The notes under the pieces were generated by a model, which saw only the letters and a list, made by a program, of their open reading frames with translations, searched no databases and was not told where the DNA came from. Shown here piece by piece: positions 24,566 to 34,394 of a DNA stretch of 46,461 nucleotides. The stretch comes from Actinomycetota bacterium (GTDB lineage: Bacteria > Actinomycetota > Thermoleophilia > UBA2241). The DNA lies in assembly GCA_003132585.1 (NCBI GenBank), contig PKYG01000131.1:3405-49865 (forward strand). The letters run 5' to 3'. The position numbers were made by a program, and so were the translations under genes. Positions within the stretch are counted from its first letter, which is position 1. Every line of letters begins with the position of its first letter.

Positions 24566-26197
24566 TTAGATGAGGTTCCCGGGCGGCCGGTCCTCGGGCC
24601 GGCTTGCCTCATACCAGGAGCGATATGCCTCTGCACAGCGCTGCGCCGTCGGAGTAGCGCAGGCGCCGCCCTTGGAGGTGCACAGCAGTTCGGCGGGAAG
24701 GCTGCGACCGACGGCGTCGGCGACGTCAATGGCCTCGTGCAAGAGCAAGACAGCGCCGTGGCCGGCGAGTGCCAAGTCGGCGAAGACGTGGGCCATACAC
24801 GTGACGGCGAGGATGCGGCTGCGACACGGCTGACCGAGCCCGCCGGGAATGGGGTCGCAAGGCATGCCTATGGCCGCCTGCAGTGACAGCGAAGCTGCAT
24901 CCTCAGCCTGCTGAGCCGTTCCACCTACCATCTCGACAATGCCGGCAGCGGCCATCGCGCCGCACACGCCGCTCTCACCGGTGCAGCCGATGCGCTCCCC
25001 CGTGGGCTCGGTGCGGCTGAAAGCGATCGCCCCGACGCCGCCAGCGACGAAAAGGCCGCGCAGGAGGTCGTGGTCGCTCAAGCCCCGAGCCTCCTTGACG
25101 GCGCTGAGCGCGGCGTAGATGTAGCCACCGCCCCCACCCATGGGACCGGGCACGGTCTCGACTCCCGGTATTCCAGCTCCAGCGCCATAGGCCCACTTGA
25201 TCGTCTGCGCCACGATCCCCTCACTCAGCCTCTGCTCGGACGCAGCGTGCCGGGCCCAGAGGAAGGGGAAGTCGGGCTTGAAGGGACTCCGGGGAATGGG
25301 CAAGTCCTCCTCATAGGCGGCCCTGGTCTGGCGATGCATCAAACGGACTAGCCCGCGCATGTAGTCGATGACTCGTTCGCGCGGCCATCCCGAGGCATCC
25401 ATCTCATACCGGACCGCCGTCTCCCACAGGGGCTTGCCGCGTTCCTCGGCGATCTCGCGCCAGCCCGTCATGGTGTTGAAGAGCTGCGGCTTGCGATCTG
25501 GCCTAGTGATGACCGGCAGTACAGGATTGAGCAGGGCGACGCCGACGTCGGGCGACCCATCACCGATGGTCGCTCGCAGCTCGTTGCGGTCCGGTTCCAC
25601 AGCGAGGCGGAACACGTAGAGCACTCCACGTCCCTCAAGGCGGATCTCGCTTGCCTCGACCAGTTCGTGGAGTTCGGACGAGAGCCCGCGGAGAGGCTCG
25701 GGACCTAGGGCTGAGCGCCGATCGAAGAGCAGAAGCAGAAAGGTGTCTCCCTTTGTTTGCAAGGGGAAGTCGTCGACCATCACGGTCTCGACCATGCCTC
25801 CACCGGTGGAGTTGCCGACGAGGCAAACCGTGTTGCCGCTTTGCCCAGTGAGCACGAACTTCATCGCATTGGGATGTGCGCTCTCGGTCAGTTCGGTGAA
25901 CTCGAACGCGACCTCGACACCTGCCTCCTTGGCTAGCTCGAATGCGCGAAAGAGACGCGCGTCATCGGGTAACAGACCGAGTACGCCGGCCACCATGGCT
26001 CGGTCCTCAGCCATGATGCCGAATGTGCCGGCGAACGAACCCTTCTTGTCGAGAAGGACCCGAATATGCGCCGCCGGCTCACCGAGAAGGTCGCCGGCAA
26101 GATGGCCGAGTCGGCAGGGTGCCGCAGTATGCGAACTCGAGCCGGGCTGCATGACCGGACCGAAAACGTCGTTGAACAACTCTGGGTAGGAATCCAT
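24566..26197 (-). CDS. L-serine dehydratase, single-chain iron-sulfur type
   Basis: This 543-aa protein is counted from ATG 26197 (frame open 70 codons upstream; GAGG lies 8 nt before this ATG). The beta-domain signature is PGSSSHTAAPCRLGHLAG. The alpha domain shows GCTGESGVCGAMAAAGIVEM and GMPCDPIPGGLGQPC, giving the three Cys expected to hold a [4Fe-4S] cluster. The enzyme would deaminate L-serine, or a related beta-hydroxy amino acid, to a 2-oxo acid and ammonia. Type 2 family proteins are usually about 450-460 aa; the extra length lies in the middle (about 200-330), which is poorly conserved. It lies 55 bp after the M24 peptidase gene, so the operon may release serine from imported compounds. 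Confidence 0.87.
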   Translation of the reverse strand: MDSYPELFNDVFGPVMQPGSSSHTAAPCRLGHLAGDLLGEPAAHIRVLLDKKGSFAGTFGIMAEDRAMVAGVLGLLPDDARLFRAFELAKEAGVEVAFEFTELTESAHPNAMKFVLTGQSGNTVCLVGNSTGGGMVETVMVDDFPLQTKGDTFLLLLFDRRSALGPEPLRGLSSELHELVEASEIRLEGRGVLYVFRLAVEPDRNELRATIGDGSPDVGVALLNPVLPVITRPDRKPQLFNTMTGWREIAEERGKPLWETAVRYEMDASGWPRERVIDYMRGLVRLMHRQTRAAYEEDLPIPRSPFKPDFPFLWARHAASEQRLSEGIVAQTIKWAYGAGAGIPGVETVPGPMGGGGGYIYAALSAVKEARGLSDHDLLRGLFVAGGVGAIAFSRTEPTGERIGCTGESGVCGAMAAAGIVEMVGGTAQQAEDAASLSLQAAIGMPCDPIPGGLGQPCRSRILAVTCMAHVFADLALAGHGAVLLLHEAIDVADAVGRSLPAELLCTSKGGACATPTAQRCAEAYRSWYEASRPEDRPPGNLI

Positions 26198-26252
26198 CCT
26201 CACAGCCTCAAGGCGATCACGAAACGCAGGCAGCGACGCAATCAGGTTACTC

Positions 26253-27335
26253 TCATTTGCAGAGGAGCGGTCGCGAGCCCCGTGTAACCCGCACCGGACC
26301 CCGGGGAGTCGCGACGACGGTGTCTTCGATACGCACCCCGAAGCGACCCGGCAGGTAAATGCCTGGTTCAACGGTGAAGACCATGCCGGACCTGACAACT
26401 TCTTCATTGCCAGTCACCACGGAGGGCGGTTCGTGAACGTCGAGTCCCAGTCCGTGGCCGGTCCGGCCCTCAAGCGCGAAACCCGCGTCTGACAGAGCTT
26501 GGCTGGCTGCGCGGTCTATGCTCTCGATCGTTGCTCCCACCAGAGAGGCCCGCACTCCGGCCTCCTGCGCGGCGAAGACGGCTTCGTACACCTGGACGTA
26601 GTCCGCCGTCGGCGTGCCGAGGAAGACCTGCTGCGTGATGTCGGCGAAGTAGCCATCAACCCGCACAGCGATGTCGATGAGCACTGGCTCGCCCTCACGG
26701 ATCTCACGAGGTCCGGCATCGTGGTGCGGCGATGCCGACTCGGGGCCTGCCTGAACAACGACGAAGTCCATCGACTCGGCTCCGCCTTGCCAGAGCGCAG
26801 TCTCGATCTCACTTCTCAGGAGACGCTCGCTGATGCCAGGGCGAGCCCGCTCCAAAGCCACGTCAACACCGACCGACACGAGCTCTCCTGCACGCTTGAT
26901 CCGCTCCAGCTCTTCATCCGACTTCACGATCCGCAAGGGGCCAATCAACTCGCTTAGTCGCCGCGCCGCCCTTGTCCCCAGCCGGCTCTGCAACTCGGCG
27001 AGAAACGCGTACGGTAGCTCGTCGTCGACGGCCGTGACCGGAGCATCGGGCAGCTCTCCCAGCTTGGCGAAGGCAGCGTCCACGCCTGGCTGGGGACCAA
27101 ACTTGTCGTTCCAGTCGGCCACGTTCTGGAACCCGGTGATGTCGAGAAACTCGGGAACGCCGAAATCAGGGATCAGCATCACGGCTGAATCCCGAGTAAC
27201 GAGAAGGACCGTTATGCGGTCGTCCACCGGGGCGGGGTAGTCAATAAGGTAGCGGAGGTTCGCCGTCGGGCCGACGACGACCAAATCGACTTCTTCGCGA
27301 GCCATGACCGTCTGCAATGCCGTCAATCGATTCAC
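26253..27335 (-). CDS. M24 metallopeptidase (Xaa-Pro peptidase-like), copy 1
   Basis: This 360-aa protein has an N-terminal creatinase-like domain (1-120) and a pita-bread catalytic domain. All five metal ligands are visible: Asp in VLIDIAV, Asp in YFADITQQVF, His in TGHGLGLDVHEPP, Glu in FTVEPGIY and Glu in VRIEDTV. This favours a metallopeptidase over creatinase, which lacks the ligands. The start is GTG 27335 after AGGAGGAGG, 13 bp past the ATPase stop. It is near-identical to the M24 gene at 43149 (about 88 percent by eye) but lacks three codons (DYV) just before the metal His loop. It probably cleaves imported peptides with N-terminal Xaa-Pro bonds or similar. Confidence 0.92.
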   Translation of the reverse strand: MNRLTALQTVMAREEVDLVVVGPTANLRYLIDYPAPVDDRITVLLVTRDSAVMLIPDFGVPEFLDITGFQNVADWNDKFGPQPGVDAAFAKLGELPDAPVTAVDDELPYAFLAELQSRLGTRAARRLSELIGPLRIVKSDEELERIKRAGELVSVGVDVALERARPGISERLLRSEIETALWQGGAESMDFVVVQAGPESASPHHDAGPREIREGEPVLIDIAVRVDGYFADITQQVFLGTPTADYVQVYEAVFAAQEAGVRASLVGATIESIDRAASQALSDAGFALEGRTGHGLGLDVHEPPSVVTGNEEVVRSGMVFTVEPGIYLPGRFGVRIEDTVVATPRGPVRVTRGSRPLLCK

Positions 27336-27348
27336 CTTAGTCCTCCTC

Positions 27349-28359
27349 CTAGAAGATCGAGCCGAGGTTGTCTGGGGTTTGGCCCAGTGCGTCTTGTCCG
27401 CGGCCGCCGTGGCTCACGAGGACGGGGTTCAGCTCCTCTGCCCTGTGACAGGCGACAGAGTGTTCCGCCCACAGTCGGCGCAGGAGGGGAGTTTCCTCTC
27501 GGCAGCGCTGCACGACAAAAGGGCATCGCGGATTGAAGCGGCAACCCGCCGGCGGATGGGCAGGGTCGGGAACGATACCCGGCACGACGACACGCGCTCT
27601 CCGGTCGGCGATATCGATCTCGGGCACCGCCGAGCGTAAGGCTCGCGTGTAGGGATGCGCCGGACTGCTCAGTAGCTGCCCTGTGGGACCCTGCTCAATG
27701 ACCTGGCCCAAGTACAAAACCGCAGCCTCCTCACAAAGCTGCTGGACCACGGCTAGATTGTGCGATATCAGAAAGTAGGCAAGCTGCCGTTTCTCTCGCA
27801 GCTCGGCGATGAGCCGCAGGATTCGCGCCTGAACCGTTACATCGAGGGCACTGGTGGGTTCGTCAAGAATGAGCGTTCGTGGCTCGACGGCGAGAGCCCT
27901 GGCGATTGCCACTCTTTGTCTCTGGCCACCCGAGAGTTCATGGGGGAATCTCGAGGAGGTGGCGGACTCCAACCCCACTTCTTCCAAGAGCTCGTCCACG
28001 CGGTGGCCGAACTCATCTCGGGAAACCACTCTGTGCACGCGCAACGCCTCACGAATGGCCGGCCCCACGCGCATCCTCGGATCGAGAGTGCTATCAGCGT
28101 CCTGGAAGACAATCTGCACGGCGCGACGATACGCACGGAGCGCACCACCGCGAAGACGGAAGACGTCGTGACCATCCAGCAGAACGCTTCCTCCAGCCAG
28201 GGGTATCAGGCGCATCACAGCACGCGCGATCGTGGTCTTGCCGGAGCCGCTTTCGCCCACGATTCCGAGCCCGAAAGGCCCAGCAGGAAGGGTCAGAGAC
28301 ACCCCATCGACGGCGTGCACGGATTCGAACACCACATGGAGCGCGCGAACCTCGAGCAC
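27349..28359 (-). CDS. Peptide ABC transporter ATPase, DppF/OppF type
   Basis: This 336-aa protein starts at GTG 28359, 3 nt after the stop of the DppD-type gene. It has Walker A GESGSGKTT, signature LSGGQRQRVAIA, Walker B LILDEPTSALD and the switch His in LISHNLA. The C-terminal oligopeptide-transporter extension with a Cys-rich FeS-like segment is present (HPPAGCRFNPRCPFVVQRCR). With DppD it powers import through DppBC. Confidence 0.94.
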   Translation of the reverse strand: MLEVRALHVVFESVHAVDGVSLTLPAGPFGLGIVGESGSGKTTIARAVMRLIPLAGGSVLLDGHDVFRLRGGALRAYRRAVQIVFQDADSTLDPRMRVGPAIREALRVHRVVSRDEFGHRVDELLEEVGLESATSSRFPHELSGGQRQRVAIARALAVEPRTLILDEPTSALDVTVQARILRLIAELREKRQLAYFLISHNLAVVQQLCEEAAVLYLGQVIEQGPTGQLLSSPAHPYTRALRSAVPEIDIADRRARVVVPGIVPDPAHPPAGCRFNPRCPFVVQRCREETPLLRRLWAEHSVACHRAEELNPVLVSHGGRGQDALGQTPDNLGSIF

Positions 28360-28362
28360 AAC

Positions 28363-29139
28363 TCAGCCCGCCGCGGCGCTGGTCAGCTTTGGGACCGAAG
28401 CAATGAGCTCGCGCGTGTACGGATCAGAGGGGGCGCGAAGCACCTCGGCCGCTGGCCCGACCTCAACGATGCGGCCCATTCGCATCACCGCCACCCGGTC
28501 ACACAGCTCAGCCACGACGGCAAGGTCGTGGCTGATGAAAAGGATCGCCATGCGTTCTTGCTCCCGCAGTCGGCGCAGCAGCTCGAGAATCTCTCCCTGC
28601 ACCGTTACGTCGAGCGCACTTGTCGGTTCATCGGCGAGGAGAACCTCGCAGCGCAAGGCGATCGCCAGGGCTATCGCGACGCGTTGCGCCTGGCCGCCGG
28701 AAAGCTGGTGCGGGTAGCGGTCAAGCAGCTCGGGTGCGAGCATCACGCCCCTCATGGCCTCCGCCGCCCTGTCCCGGGCCTCCGCCCTCGATGCGCCGTG
28801 GAGCTGCAGCGCCCCACGGAAGATCGTACCGATCCGAAAGACGGGGTCGAATGACGACACTGGGCTTTGGAAGATCATCGAGATACGGCCGCCTCGGATT
28901 GCTCGCAGTTCGGACTGGGGCATCCCGATGAGCTCAGTTCCGTCAAGCTTAATGCTCCCCGCGACGGTGGCGCCCTTGGTCGAGGCCAAGCCAACCACGG
29001 CCAGCGCGGTCATTGACTTGCCCGAGCCGCTCTCGCCGGCGAGAGCGACGATCTCCGCGTCGCCCAGCTCAAGCGAGTCGATATCGACGACACGTCTGCT
29101 GTCGAACGAAACGGTGAGATTACGGATCTCGAGAGTCAC
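28363..29139 (-). CDS. Peptide ABC transporter ATPase, DppD/OppD type
   Basis: This 258-aa protein starts at GTG 29139, which overlaps the permease stop (GTGA); a much longer open frame upstream overlaps the permease and is not credible. Motifs are Walker A GESGSGKS, signature LSGGQAQRVAIA, Walker B VLLADEPTSALD and LFISHDLA. It is short for DppD (usually about 320 aa) because the C-terminal Cys-rich extension is absent and the chain ends soon after DPYTRELIASVP. Confidence 0.92.
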   Translation of the reverse strand: MTLEIRNLTVSFDSRRVVDIDSLELGDAEIVALAGESGSGKSMTALAVVGLASTKGATVAGSIKLDGTELIGMPQSELRAIRGGRISMIFQSPVSSFDPVFRIGTIFRGALQLHGASRAEARDRAAEAMRGVMLAPELLDRYPHQLSGGQAQRVAIALAIALRCEVLLADEPTSALDVTVQGEILELLRRLREQERMAILFISHDLAVVAELCDRVAVMRMGRIVEVGPAAEVLRAPSDPYTRELIASVPKLTSAAAG

Positions 29140-30008
29140 CTTGTCAGAACTCGCTTCGGATCGAGTACCTCGCGAAGACCGTCCCCCATCAGGTTGAAAG
29201 CCATCGCCGTGATGAGGATGGCTATGCCAGGGAACGTCACCAACCACCACTGAGTGGTGAAGAAGTCCTGCCCCTGGCTCACCATGAGCCCCCACTCGGG
29301 CGTCGGGTCCTGTGCTCCCAGGCCGAGGAACGACAGCGCAGCGGCCGTCAGGATGACTCCGCCCGCGTCCAGGGAGACCTGCACGATCAACGGGGTGACA
29401 GAGTTCGGCAGTACGTGTCGCCACAGCATGCGGAAGCGCGGCACTCCAAGGGCACGGCAACTCTCGATGAATTGGCGACCGCGGACCGACGCTGCCTGCC
29501 CGCGGGCCAAGCGTGTGTACCAGGGCCACCAGGTCACAGAGATGGCCAGCACCGCATTTCTTACGCTTGGGCCAAGGACGGAAACCAGGGCAAGCGAAAG
29601 GAGCAGAGCCGGAAATGCCAGGAAGACATCGGTCACGCGCATGATGATGTTGTCGACGACACCGCCAAAGTAGCCAGCGGCGATGCCCAGAGGGACCCCG
29701 ATGGCGACCGCGATGATGAGAACCAGGCCGGCGACACTCAATGAGACACGAGCGCCGTACACGACGCGCGACAATTCATCACGTCCGTACATGTCGGTGC
29801 CGAATGGGTGAGCCCGCGACGGCGACTGCAGGGTCGCGGCTGGATGCATCGTCGAGCCGGCGTCCTGAGGATGGGGAGCAATCAAGGGAGCGGCGAGGGC
29901 AACCACGATGAGTGCGGCTGCTACGAGCGCCCCCCATGCAAGAAGAGGGTTCTTTCGTGCGAGACGCGCGACGCCGCGCGAGCGAGTCGTGATGGCGACT
30001 TCGCTCAA
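29136..30008 (-). CDS. Peptide ABC transporter permease, DppC type
   Basis: This 290-aa protein has six membrane helices and the N-terminal OppC signature (ARKNPLLAWGALVAAALIVV). Also seen are HPFGTDMYGRDELSRVVYGA and the EAA loop ESCRALGVPRFRMLWRHVLP. The start is TTG 30008, overlapping the dppB stop by 4 nt (TTGA). It pairs with the DppB homolog to form the membrane channel. Confidence 0.94.
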   Translation of the reverse strand: MSEVAITTRSRGVARLARKNPLLAWGALVAAALIVVALAAPLIAPHPQDAGSTMHPAATLQSPSRAHPFGTDMYGRDELSRVVYGARVSLSVAGLVLIIAVAIGVPLGIAAGYFGGVVDNIIMRVTDVFLAFPALLLSLALVSVLGPSVRNAVLAISVTWWPWYTRLARGQAASVRGRQFIESCRALGVPRFRMLWRHVLPNSVTPLIVQVSLDAGGVILTAAALSFLGLGAQDPTPEWGLMVSQGQDFFTTQWWLVTFPGIAILITAMAFNLMGDGLREVLDPKRVLTR

Positions 30009-31021
30009 TTCAGCCGAATCCTCGGGTCGATGATTGCCTGCGCGATGTCGACGATGAGGTTGCTACCCACGTAGACCAGAGCAACGAGCAGGGTCACGCC
30101 GATGATTGCCGGCGTGTCCAGCGATCGGATCGAATCAGCGGCATACATGCCCAGACCTGGCCAGTCGAAGATCGCCTCCACTAGGAAGGTGCTGGCCAGC
30201 GAGTAGGCGAACACGAGGGCCGTGACAGCCAGCACGGGATTCAGTGTTGACTTCAAAGCGAAGCGCCCGAAGACCGCCCGCTCGGAGAAGCCAAGAGCCC
30301 GCACCATACGTATGTGGTCTTCCCCGAGTGAGTCGAGAATCGAGGCCCTCACCATGCGCGCAATGACGGCCATGGGATAGGCCGCCACGACCACCGCCGG
30401 CATGACGAGGTGCGTCAGAGAACTCTGCAGCATAGGCCAGTTGCCGTTCAGCAGTGCGTCGATGACCGGCACGTGGGTGTAAAGCACGAGCGGATTAAGG
30501 TACGCGACAGAAGGGTCGTATTCGCCGGCCACTGGTAGGAGTCCGAGCCTCTGAAAGAAGACGAGCTGCAGAATCATGGCCATCCAAAACGTGGGCATGG
30601 AGACGCCCACGACCGCGCCCAGGCGCACCAGGAGGTCGGGAAGCCTCCCGTGCCAGCGCGCGGAAACGAGGCCCAAGGGTATGCCGAGAGCCAGCGCTAG
30701 CAGCATAGCGGTGACGACGAGCTCCAGTGACGCCGCGGCGCGGGACCCAATGTCCGAGAGCACAGGGCGTTTGGTGTGAATGGACGTGCCCCAGTTCCCG
30801 CTCGCGACGCCCTTGACGTAGGTAACGATCTGCGCATAGAGCGGCCGATCGAGGCCGAGCGTGTGGCGCGCCTGCTGGATTTCCCTCGGCGTCGCATGGA
30901 GCCCAACCCATGCAACCGCCGGGTCTCCTGGAACCAGCCGAGCGATAACGAAGGTCACAAGCACGACGCCCAGCACGACCACTAGACCCAGGCCGATTCG
31001 CTTGAGTATGTATGCCCTCAC
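30005..31021 (-). CDS. Peptide ABC transporter permease, DppB type
   Basis: This 338-aa protein has six membrane helices. It opens MRAYILKRIGLGLVVVLGVV, followed by FVIARLVPGDPA, the DppB N-terminal signature; the EAA loop is VRALGFSERAVFGRFALKS. The start is GTG 31021, overlapping the binding protein stop (GTGA), so translation is coupled. Confidence 0.94.
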   Translation of the reverse strand: MRAYILKRIGLGLVVVLGVVLVTFVIARLVPGDPAVAWVGLHATPREIQQARHTLGLDRPLYAQIVTYVKGVASGNWGTSIHTKRPVLSDIGSRAAASLELVVTAMLLALALGIPLGLVSARWHGRLPDLLVRLGAVVGVSMPTFWMAMILQLVFFQRLGLLPVAGEYDPSVAYLNPLVLYTHVPVIDALLNGNWPMLQSSLTHLVMPAVVVAAYPMAVIARMVRASILDSLGEDHIRMVRALGFSERAVFGRFALKSTLNPVLAVTALVFAYSLASTFLVEAIFDWPGLGMYAADSIRSLDTPAIIGVTLLVALVYVGSNLIVDIAQAIIDPRIRLN

Positions 31022-32613
31022 TTCACCGGAGTGAGTTGATAGACGAAGACGACGTCGGGGTAGGCCGGGTCATCCTGGAAGCCGCTGACCGACCTCGGAA
31101 GGACTCTCTGATAGACCATGCCGACCAGCGGGACGGCGGGCACATCCTGCAGCAGCTTCACTTGGATGTCGCGATATTGGGTCTCGGCTTTGGGCCTGTC
31201 CGACGCGGTCAGTTTCATAGCCTCGCCGATCATCCGGTCGACTGTTTGATTAGAGTAGTACGTCGCGTTGTAGACAGGCGGATTCTGCGTCTCGAAGAGG
31301 TTGACGAACCACGAGGCAGGATCCGGGTAGTCCGGATACCATCCGTAGATGGCGATGTCCTGACGCTGTGAGAGGTCGGACGCCTGCGTCTTGGCCCAGA
31401 GGACGGACCACTGCAGCGGACGAACTCCGACGTCGATGTTGAGCGGTGCGAGGCTGGACTTAATGACGGCCGAAGTCATCGCTTCGAAGTTGTCGCCCTG
31501 CTCGTAGGTTAGGACCAGCTTGATGTTCTTGCCGCCTGGTCCATAGCCGGCTTCCCTCAGCAGCGCTTCCGCCTTGGTCGGATCGTAGGTGTAGTTGGGG
31601 AGGTCGTCGAAGTGACCGAAGAGGCCCGCCGGCACTATCCCGCTCGACTTCACGGCGTTGCCCTTGAGAACAGCAACAATCCCGTCGTAGTTGATCCCGT
31701 AAGCGATCGCTTGGCGGACTCGCACATCGCTGAGTGGCGCCCGCTGCGTGTTCAGCATGGCGAAGAAGTTGTAGTAAGAGGGAGTCGATGTCGTCAGAAA
31801 GTTGGGGTCGTTCTGGAAAGACGCCCACAGCTGGGGCGTGAGCTGCATCTCCGCGTTGACGTCGCCCGCTTTCAGAAGCTGCACGGTCGTGGTCGCAGCG
31901 GGCACGTAGCGAAATACCACTCGCTGGTAACGCGTGCCGCTCCACCCCCCCCAGTAGCCGGGGAATGCCTTGAGGGTCACTTGGACCTCCTGCCCTGGCT
32001 GCCAAGTGTCCACCGTGTATGGCCCTGTACCGGCGTCCCGCCCAGCAGCGAACCATTTGCCGAGATCGCCGCTGCCGGCGGCCTTTGTATCAAAGATCCA
32101 GGAGGCGTATCCGGCAGAAGCAATCAGATCTAGCGGTGCGGCGTACTTGAGGTGGAAGACAAGCGTGTGAGCGTCGGGAGTGTCGATGCTCTTCACGGGA
32201 TCCCAGATGTAGGCTGCACCTTGGCCGAGCTTGATGGTCCGCTCGATGGCTGCCTTGGCTGCCAGCGCGGTCAGCGGTCGCCCGGTGTGGAACTTGACTC
32301 CCGAGCGTAGAGTGAAGGTCCACTGTTTGCCGCCGTTTGACGAATCGAAGCTCTCAGCGAGCAGGGGCTCCACTTTCTTATCCACGGCGTTGTATCGCGT
32401 CAGCCCCTCGTACATCTGGGCCATGGCGATCAGCTCGCTGGAATAGTCCGTGGAAGGATCCCACCCTCCCGGCATGATCTCCACGTTGGCCGCGTAGGTG
32501 AAGGTCTCGTTTTGCACTTGAGCGAGCTTGCTCGTCGAGCCACAGTTCGAAAGAACGAAGAGCATCAACACCGCGAATGCCAGCGCTAGGAACCGAGTTC
32601 GAATGCCTAACAT
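31018..32613 (-). CDS. Family 5 peptide-binding lipoprotein of the hyu-dpp operon
   Basis: This 531-aa protein has a lipoprotein signal peptide (LMLFVLSNC, Cys24 lipidated). SBP_bac_5 marks are WTFTLRSGVKFHTGRPLTAL, DAGTGPYTVDTWQPGQEVQV, RVRQAIAYGINYDG and the C-terminal YPDYPDPASWFVNLF. It captures a peptide or other amide solute outside the membrane and passes it to DppBC. It lies 62 bp after hyuB and overlaps dppB. Confidence 0.94.
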   Translation of the reverse strand: MLGIRTRFLALAFAVLMLFVLSNCGSTSKLAQVQNETFTYAANVEIMPGGWDPSTDYSSELIAMAQMYEGLTRYNAVDKKVEPLLAESFDSSNGGKQWTFTLRSGVKFHTGRPLTALAAKAAIERTIKLGQGAAYIWDPVKSIDTPDAHTLVFHLKYAAPLDLIASAGYASWIFDTKAAGSGDLGKWFAAGRDAGTGPYTVDTWQPGQEVQVTLKAFPGYWGGWSGTRYQRVVFRYVPAATTTVQLLKAGDVNAEMQLTPQLWASFQNDPNFLTTSTPSYYNFFAMLNTQRAPLSDVRVRQAIAYGINYDGIVAVLKGNAVKSSGIVPAGLFGHFDDLPNYTYDPTKAEALLREAGYGPGGKNIKLVLTYEQGDNFEAMTSAVIKSSLAPLNIDVGVRPLQWSVLWAKTQASDLSQRQDIAIYGWYPDYPDPASWFVNLFETQNPPVYNATYYSNQTVDRMIGEAMKLTASDRPKAETQYRDIQVKLLQDVPAVPLVGMVYQRVLPRSVSGFQDDPAYPDVVFVYQLTPVK

Positions 32614-32675
32614 GCTTGCCCCCTAGATCGAAACTAGCCGCCAGAGATGACGCGACGAACCGGCCGGCGCCCCCT

Positions 32676-34391
32676 TCAGAATGCCTGAGGGTACAGCCGG
32701 CGCGCCTCGGACTCGCTCACATAACCCTCCCCAACGTCGTCAAACACTGCTTCCCGGTCGCGTTCAGCGGCCGGGCCGTAGCCGCCGCCGCCGCCTGTCT
32801 GGATGGCCACGACCGATTCCGCCGGTAACGCCAGACGAGTGACTTTAGAGTAGCTCACTACGCTGCCATCGGGGAGACGGACCTCGAGTCGGTTCGGGCG
32901 ACCCGAACCGCCGCCGAAGAGACCCTCGGGCGGCGTCTTGGTCCGCTCGACGATGGCTGTCATGTAGCTGTCTCGGAGCAGTCGATACTCAACGTCGGTG
33001 CCGAGCCCCCCGCGAAAGCGACCCGCGCCTCCCGAGTCCGGGGCAAGCTCGCAGCGCTCCACAATGACAGGATAGCGAGCCTCCACCACCTCGGCTGGGG
33101 AGTTGCGGATGCCGGAGCACGAGATGATTATCAGCGGGCTTCCCCCATCCGCTCCGTCCTTGGCCCCGTGTCCGACCGGCTGATCCATCGCACAAGCCCA
33201 GAGAGAACCGTCGTCCCTATTGCCCCACAAGCTGATTCCGCAGAGATCCCCGCCACTCGCGGCTCTGGCCCGCGCGGGAGTGACGGCCGAGATCGCTTGG
33301 AGGATGCCTTCCACAGCCTGGTCGGACGGCCACCCGTAGAGGAAGATTGGGGCGGGCGGCCGCGGAAAGAAGAGTGTCCCTGGCCGAGCTCGCACTTCGA
33401 TGGGCCGGAAATGCCCCTCGTTCGGCATCTCGTTGCCACCGAGGAGGGCGAGGATAGCCATGCGCGCCGTCGACACCGTTGTCGGCAAAGGGCAGTTGAT
33501 GGGGCCCGCCTGCTCGGAAGCAGAGTCGGAGAAGTCGACCACCACGTCGCTGCCCTCGATCTCGACCGCGACATCGAATTCGACCATGTCGTCGGTAAGC
33601 CCATCGCTGTCTAGAGCGCACTTGGCGATATAGCGGCCATCGGGAACGTCTTCGAGGTAGCGGCGCACAATGGCTTCGCCAGCGTCAAACATGCGCTCGA
33701 GTGACCGCTCGTATTGCTCCACGCCGTACTTCTCAATGAGCGTTAGCAGCGACGAAGCTCCCATCCTAGCTGCGGCGAGCTGGGCGTTGAGGTCGCCCGA
33801 GAGAGCCTGGGGTAGGCGCGAATTGGCAAGGATCGTCCGATAGAGGTCACGCTGTAGCACGCCTGACCTGTAGAGCTTGACCCCAGGAAAGATCACGCCC
33901 TCCTGGAAGTTGTCGGTCGTGTCCGTGCAGTACATCTCCTTCGCACCGATATCCAAATGGTGAGCTTTGATCACCGAGTAGCCAACGAGTGTGTCGTCAA
34001 GGAACACGGGGACTACGACCACCGCATCTTGCGGGTGGGAGCCGTTGGCATAGCCGTCGGTGCTCCAAAGCACGTCACCCGGCTCGAGTTGTGCCTCTCC
34101 GCCTGAAGCTTTCACTGCCGCCTCGATGCAGAAGCCCAACGTGCCGAGAAACGAGGGGAGTGACCGTGCCTGGGCAAGCATCCTGACGTCGGTGTCGTAG
34201 ATGCCGCAGGCAAAATCGATCATCTCGTAGATCACGGGCGAGAAAGCGGCGCGACGCAGGGCAACTTTCATCTGGTCTGCCCCGGCGTTCAAGCCCTGAC
34301 GGATAACCTCGGTCGTCACCGGATCAGCCTTGGGGCCGCCGAGATCTTTGCCCGGCTTGCCTCGAATGCTGACCACCTCGTCGACGGTCAC
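32676..34391 (-). CDS. hyuB: Hydantoinase B / 5-oxoprolinase beta subunit family
   Basis: This 571-aa protein has the usual HyuB length. Typical segments are DPVTTEVIRQGLNAGADQMK, ALRRAAFSPVIYEMIDFACG, LGTLGFCIEAAV and the end AERDREAVFDDVGEGYVSES. It starts at GTG 34391, 3 nt after the hyuA stop. With HyuA it should catalyse ATP-dependent opening of a cyclic amide such as N-methylhydantoin, 5-oxoproline or, in related acetone/acetophenone carboxylases, carboxylation. The family is certain; the substrate is not. Confidence 0.93.
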   Translation of the reverse strand: MTVDEVVSIRGKPGKDLGGPKADPVTTEVIRQGLNAGADQMKVALRRAAFSPVIYEMIDFACGIYDTDVRMLAQARSLPSFLGTLGFCIEAAVKASGGEAQLEPGDVLWSTDGYANGSHPQDAVVVVPVFLDDTLVGYSVIKAHHLDIGAKEMYCTDTTDNFQEGVIFPGVKLYRSGVLQRDLYRTILANSRLPQALSGDLNAQLAAARMGASSLLTLIEKYGVEQYERSLERMFDAGEAIVRRYLEDVPDGRYIAKCALDSDGLTDDMVEFDVAVEIEGSDVVVDFSDSASEQAGPINCPLPTTVSTARMAILALLGGNEMPNEGHFRPIEVRARPGTLFFPRPPAPIFLYGWPSDQAVEGILQAISAVTPARARAASGGDLCGISLWGNRDDGSLWACAMDQPVGHGAKDGADGGSPLIIISCSGIRNSPAEVVEARYPVIVERCELAPDSGGAGRFRGGLGTDVEYRLLRDSYMTAIVERTKTPPEGLFGGGSGRPNRLEVRLPDGSVVSYSKVTRLALPAESVVAIQTGGGGGYGPAAERDREAVFDDVGEGYVSESEARRLYPQAF

Positions 34392-34394
34392 TCG

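Noticed and set aside
26253-27335. Creatinase identity for the M24 protein, with HyuAB as N-methylhydantoinase
   Set aside because: All five metal ligands are present, whereas creatinase lacks them; the creatinine-pathway reading is therefore weak.
27760-28854. Plus-strand frame of 364 codons
   Set aside because: It is antisense to the two ABC ATPase genes and has no motif.
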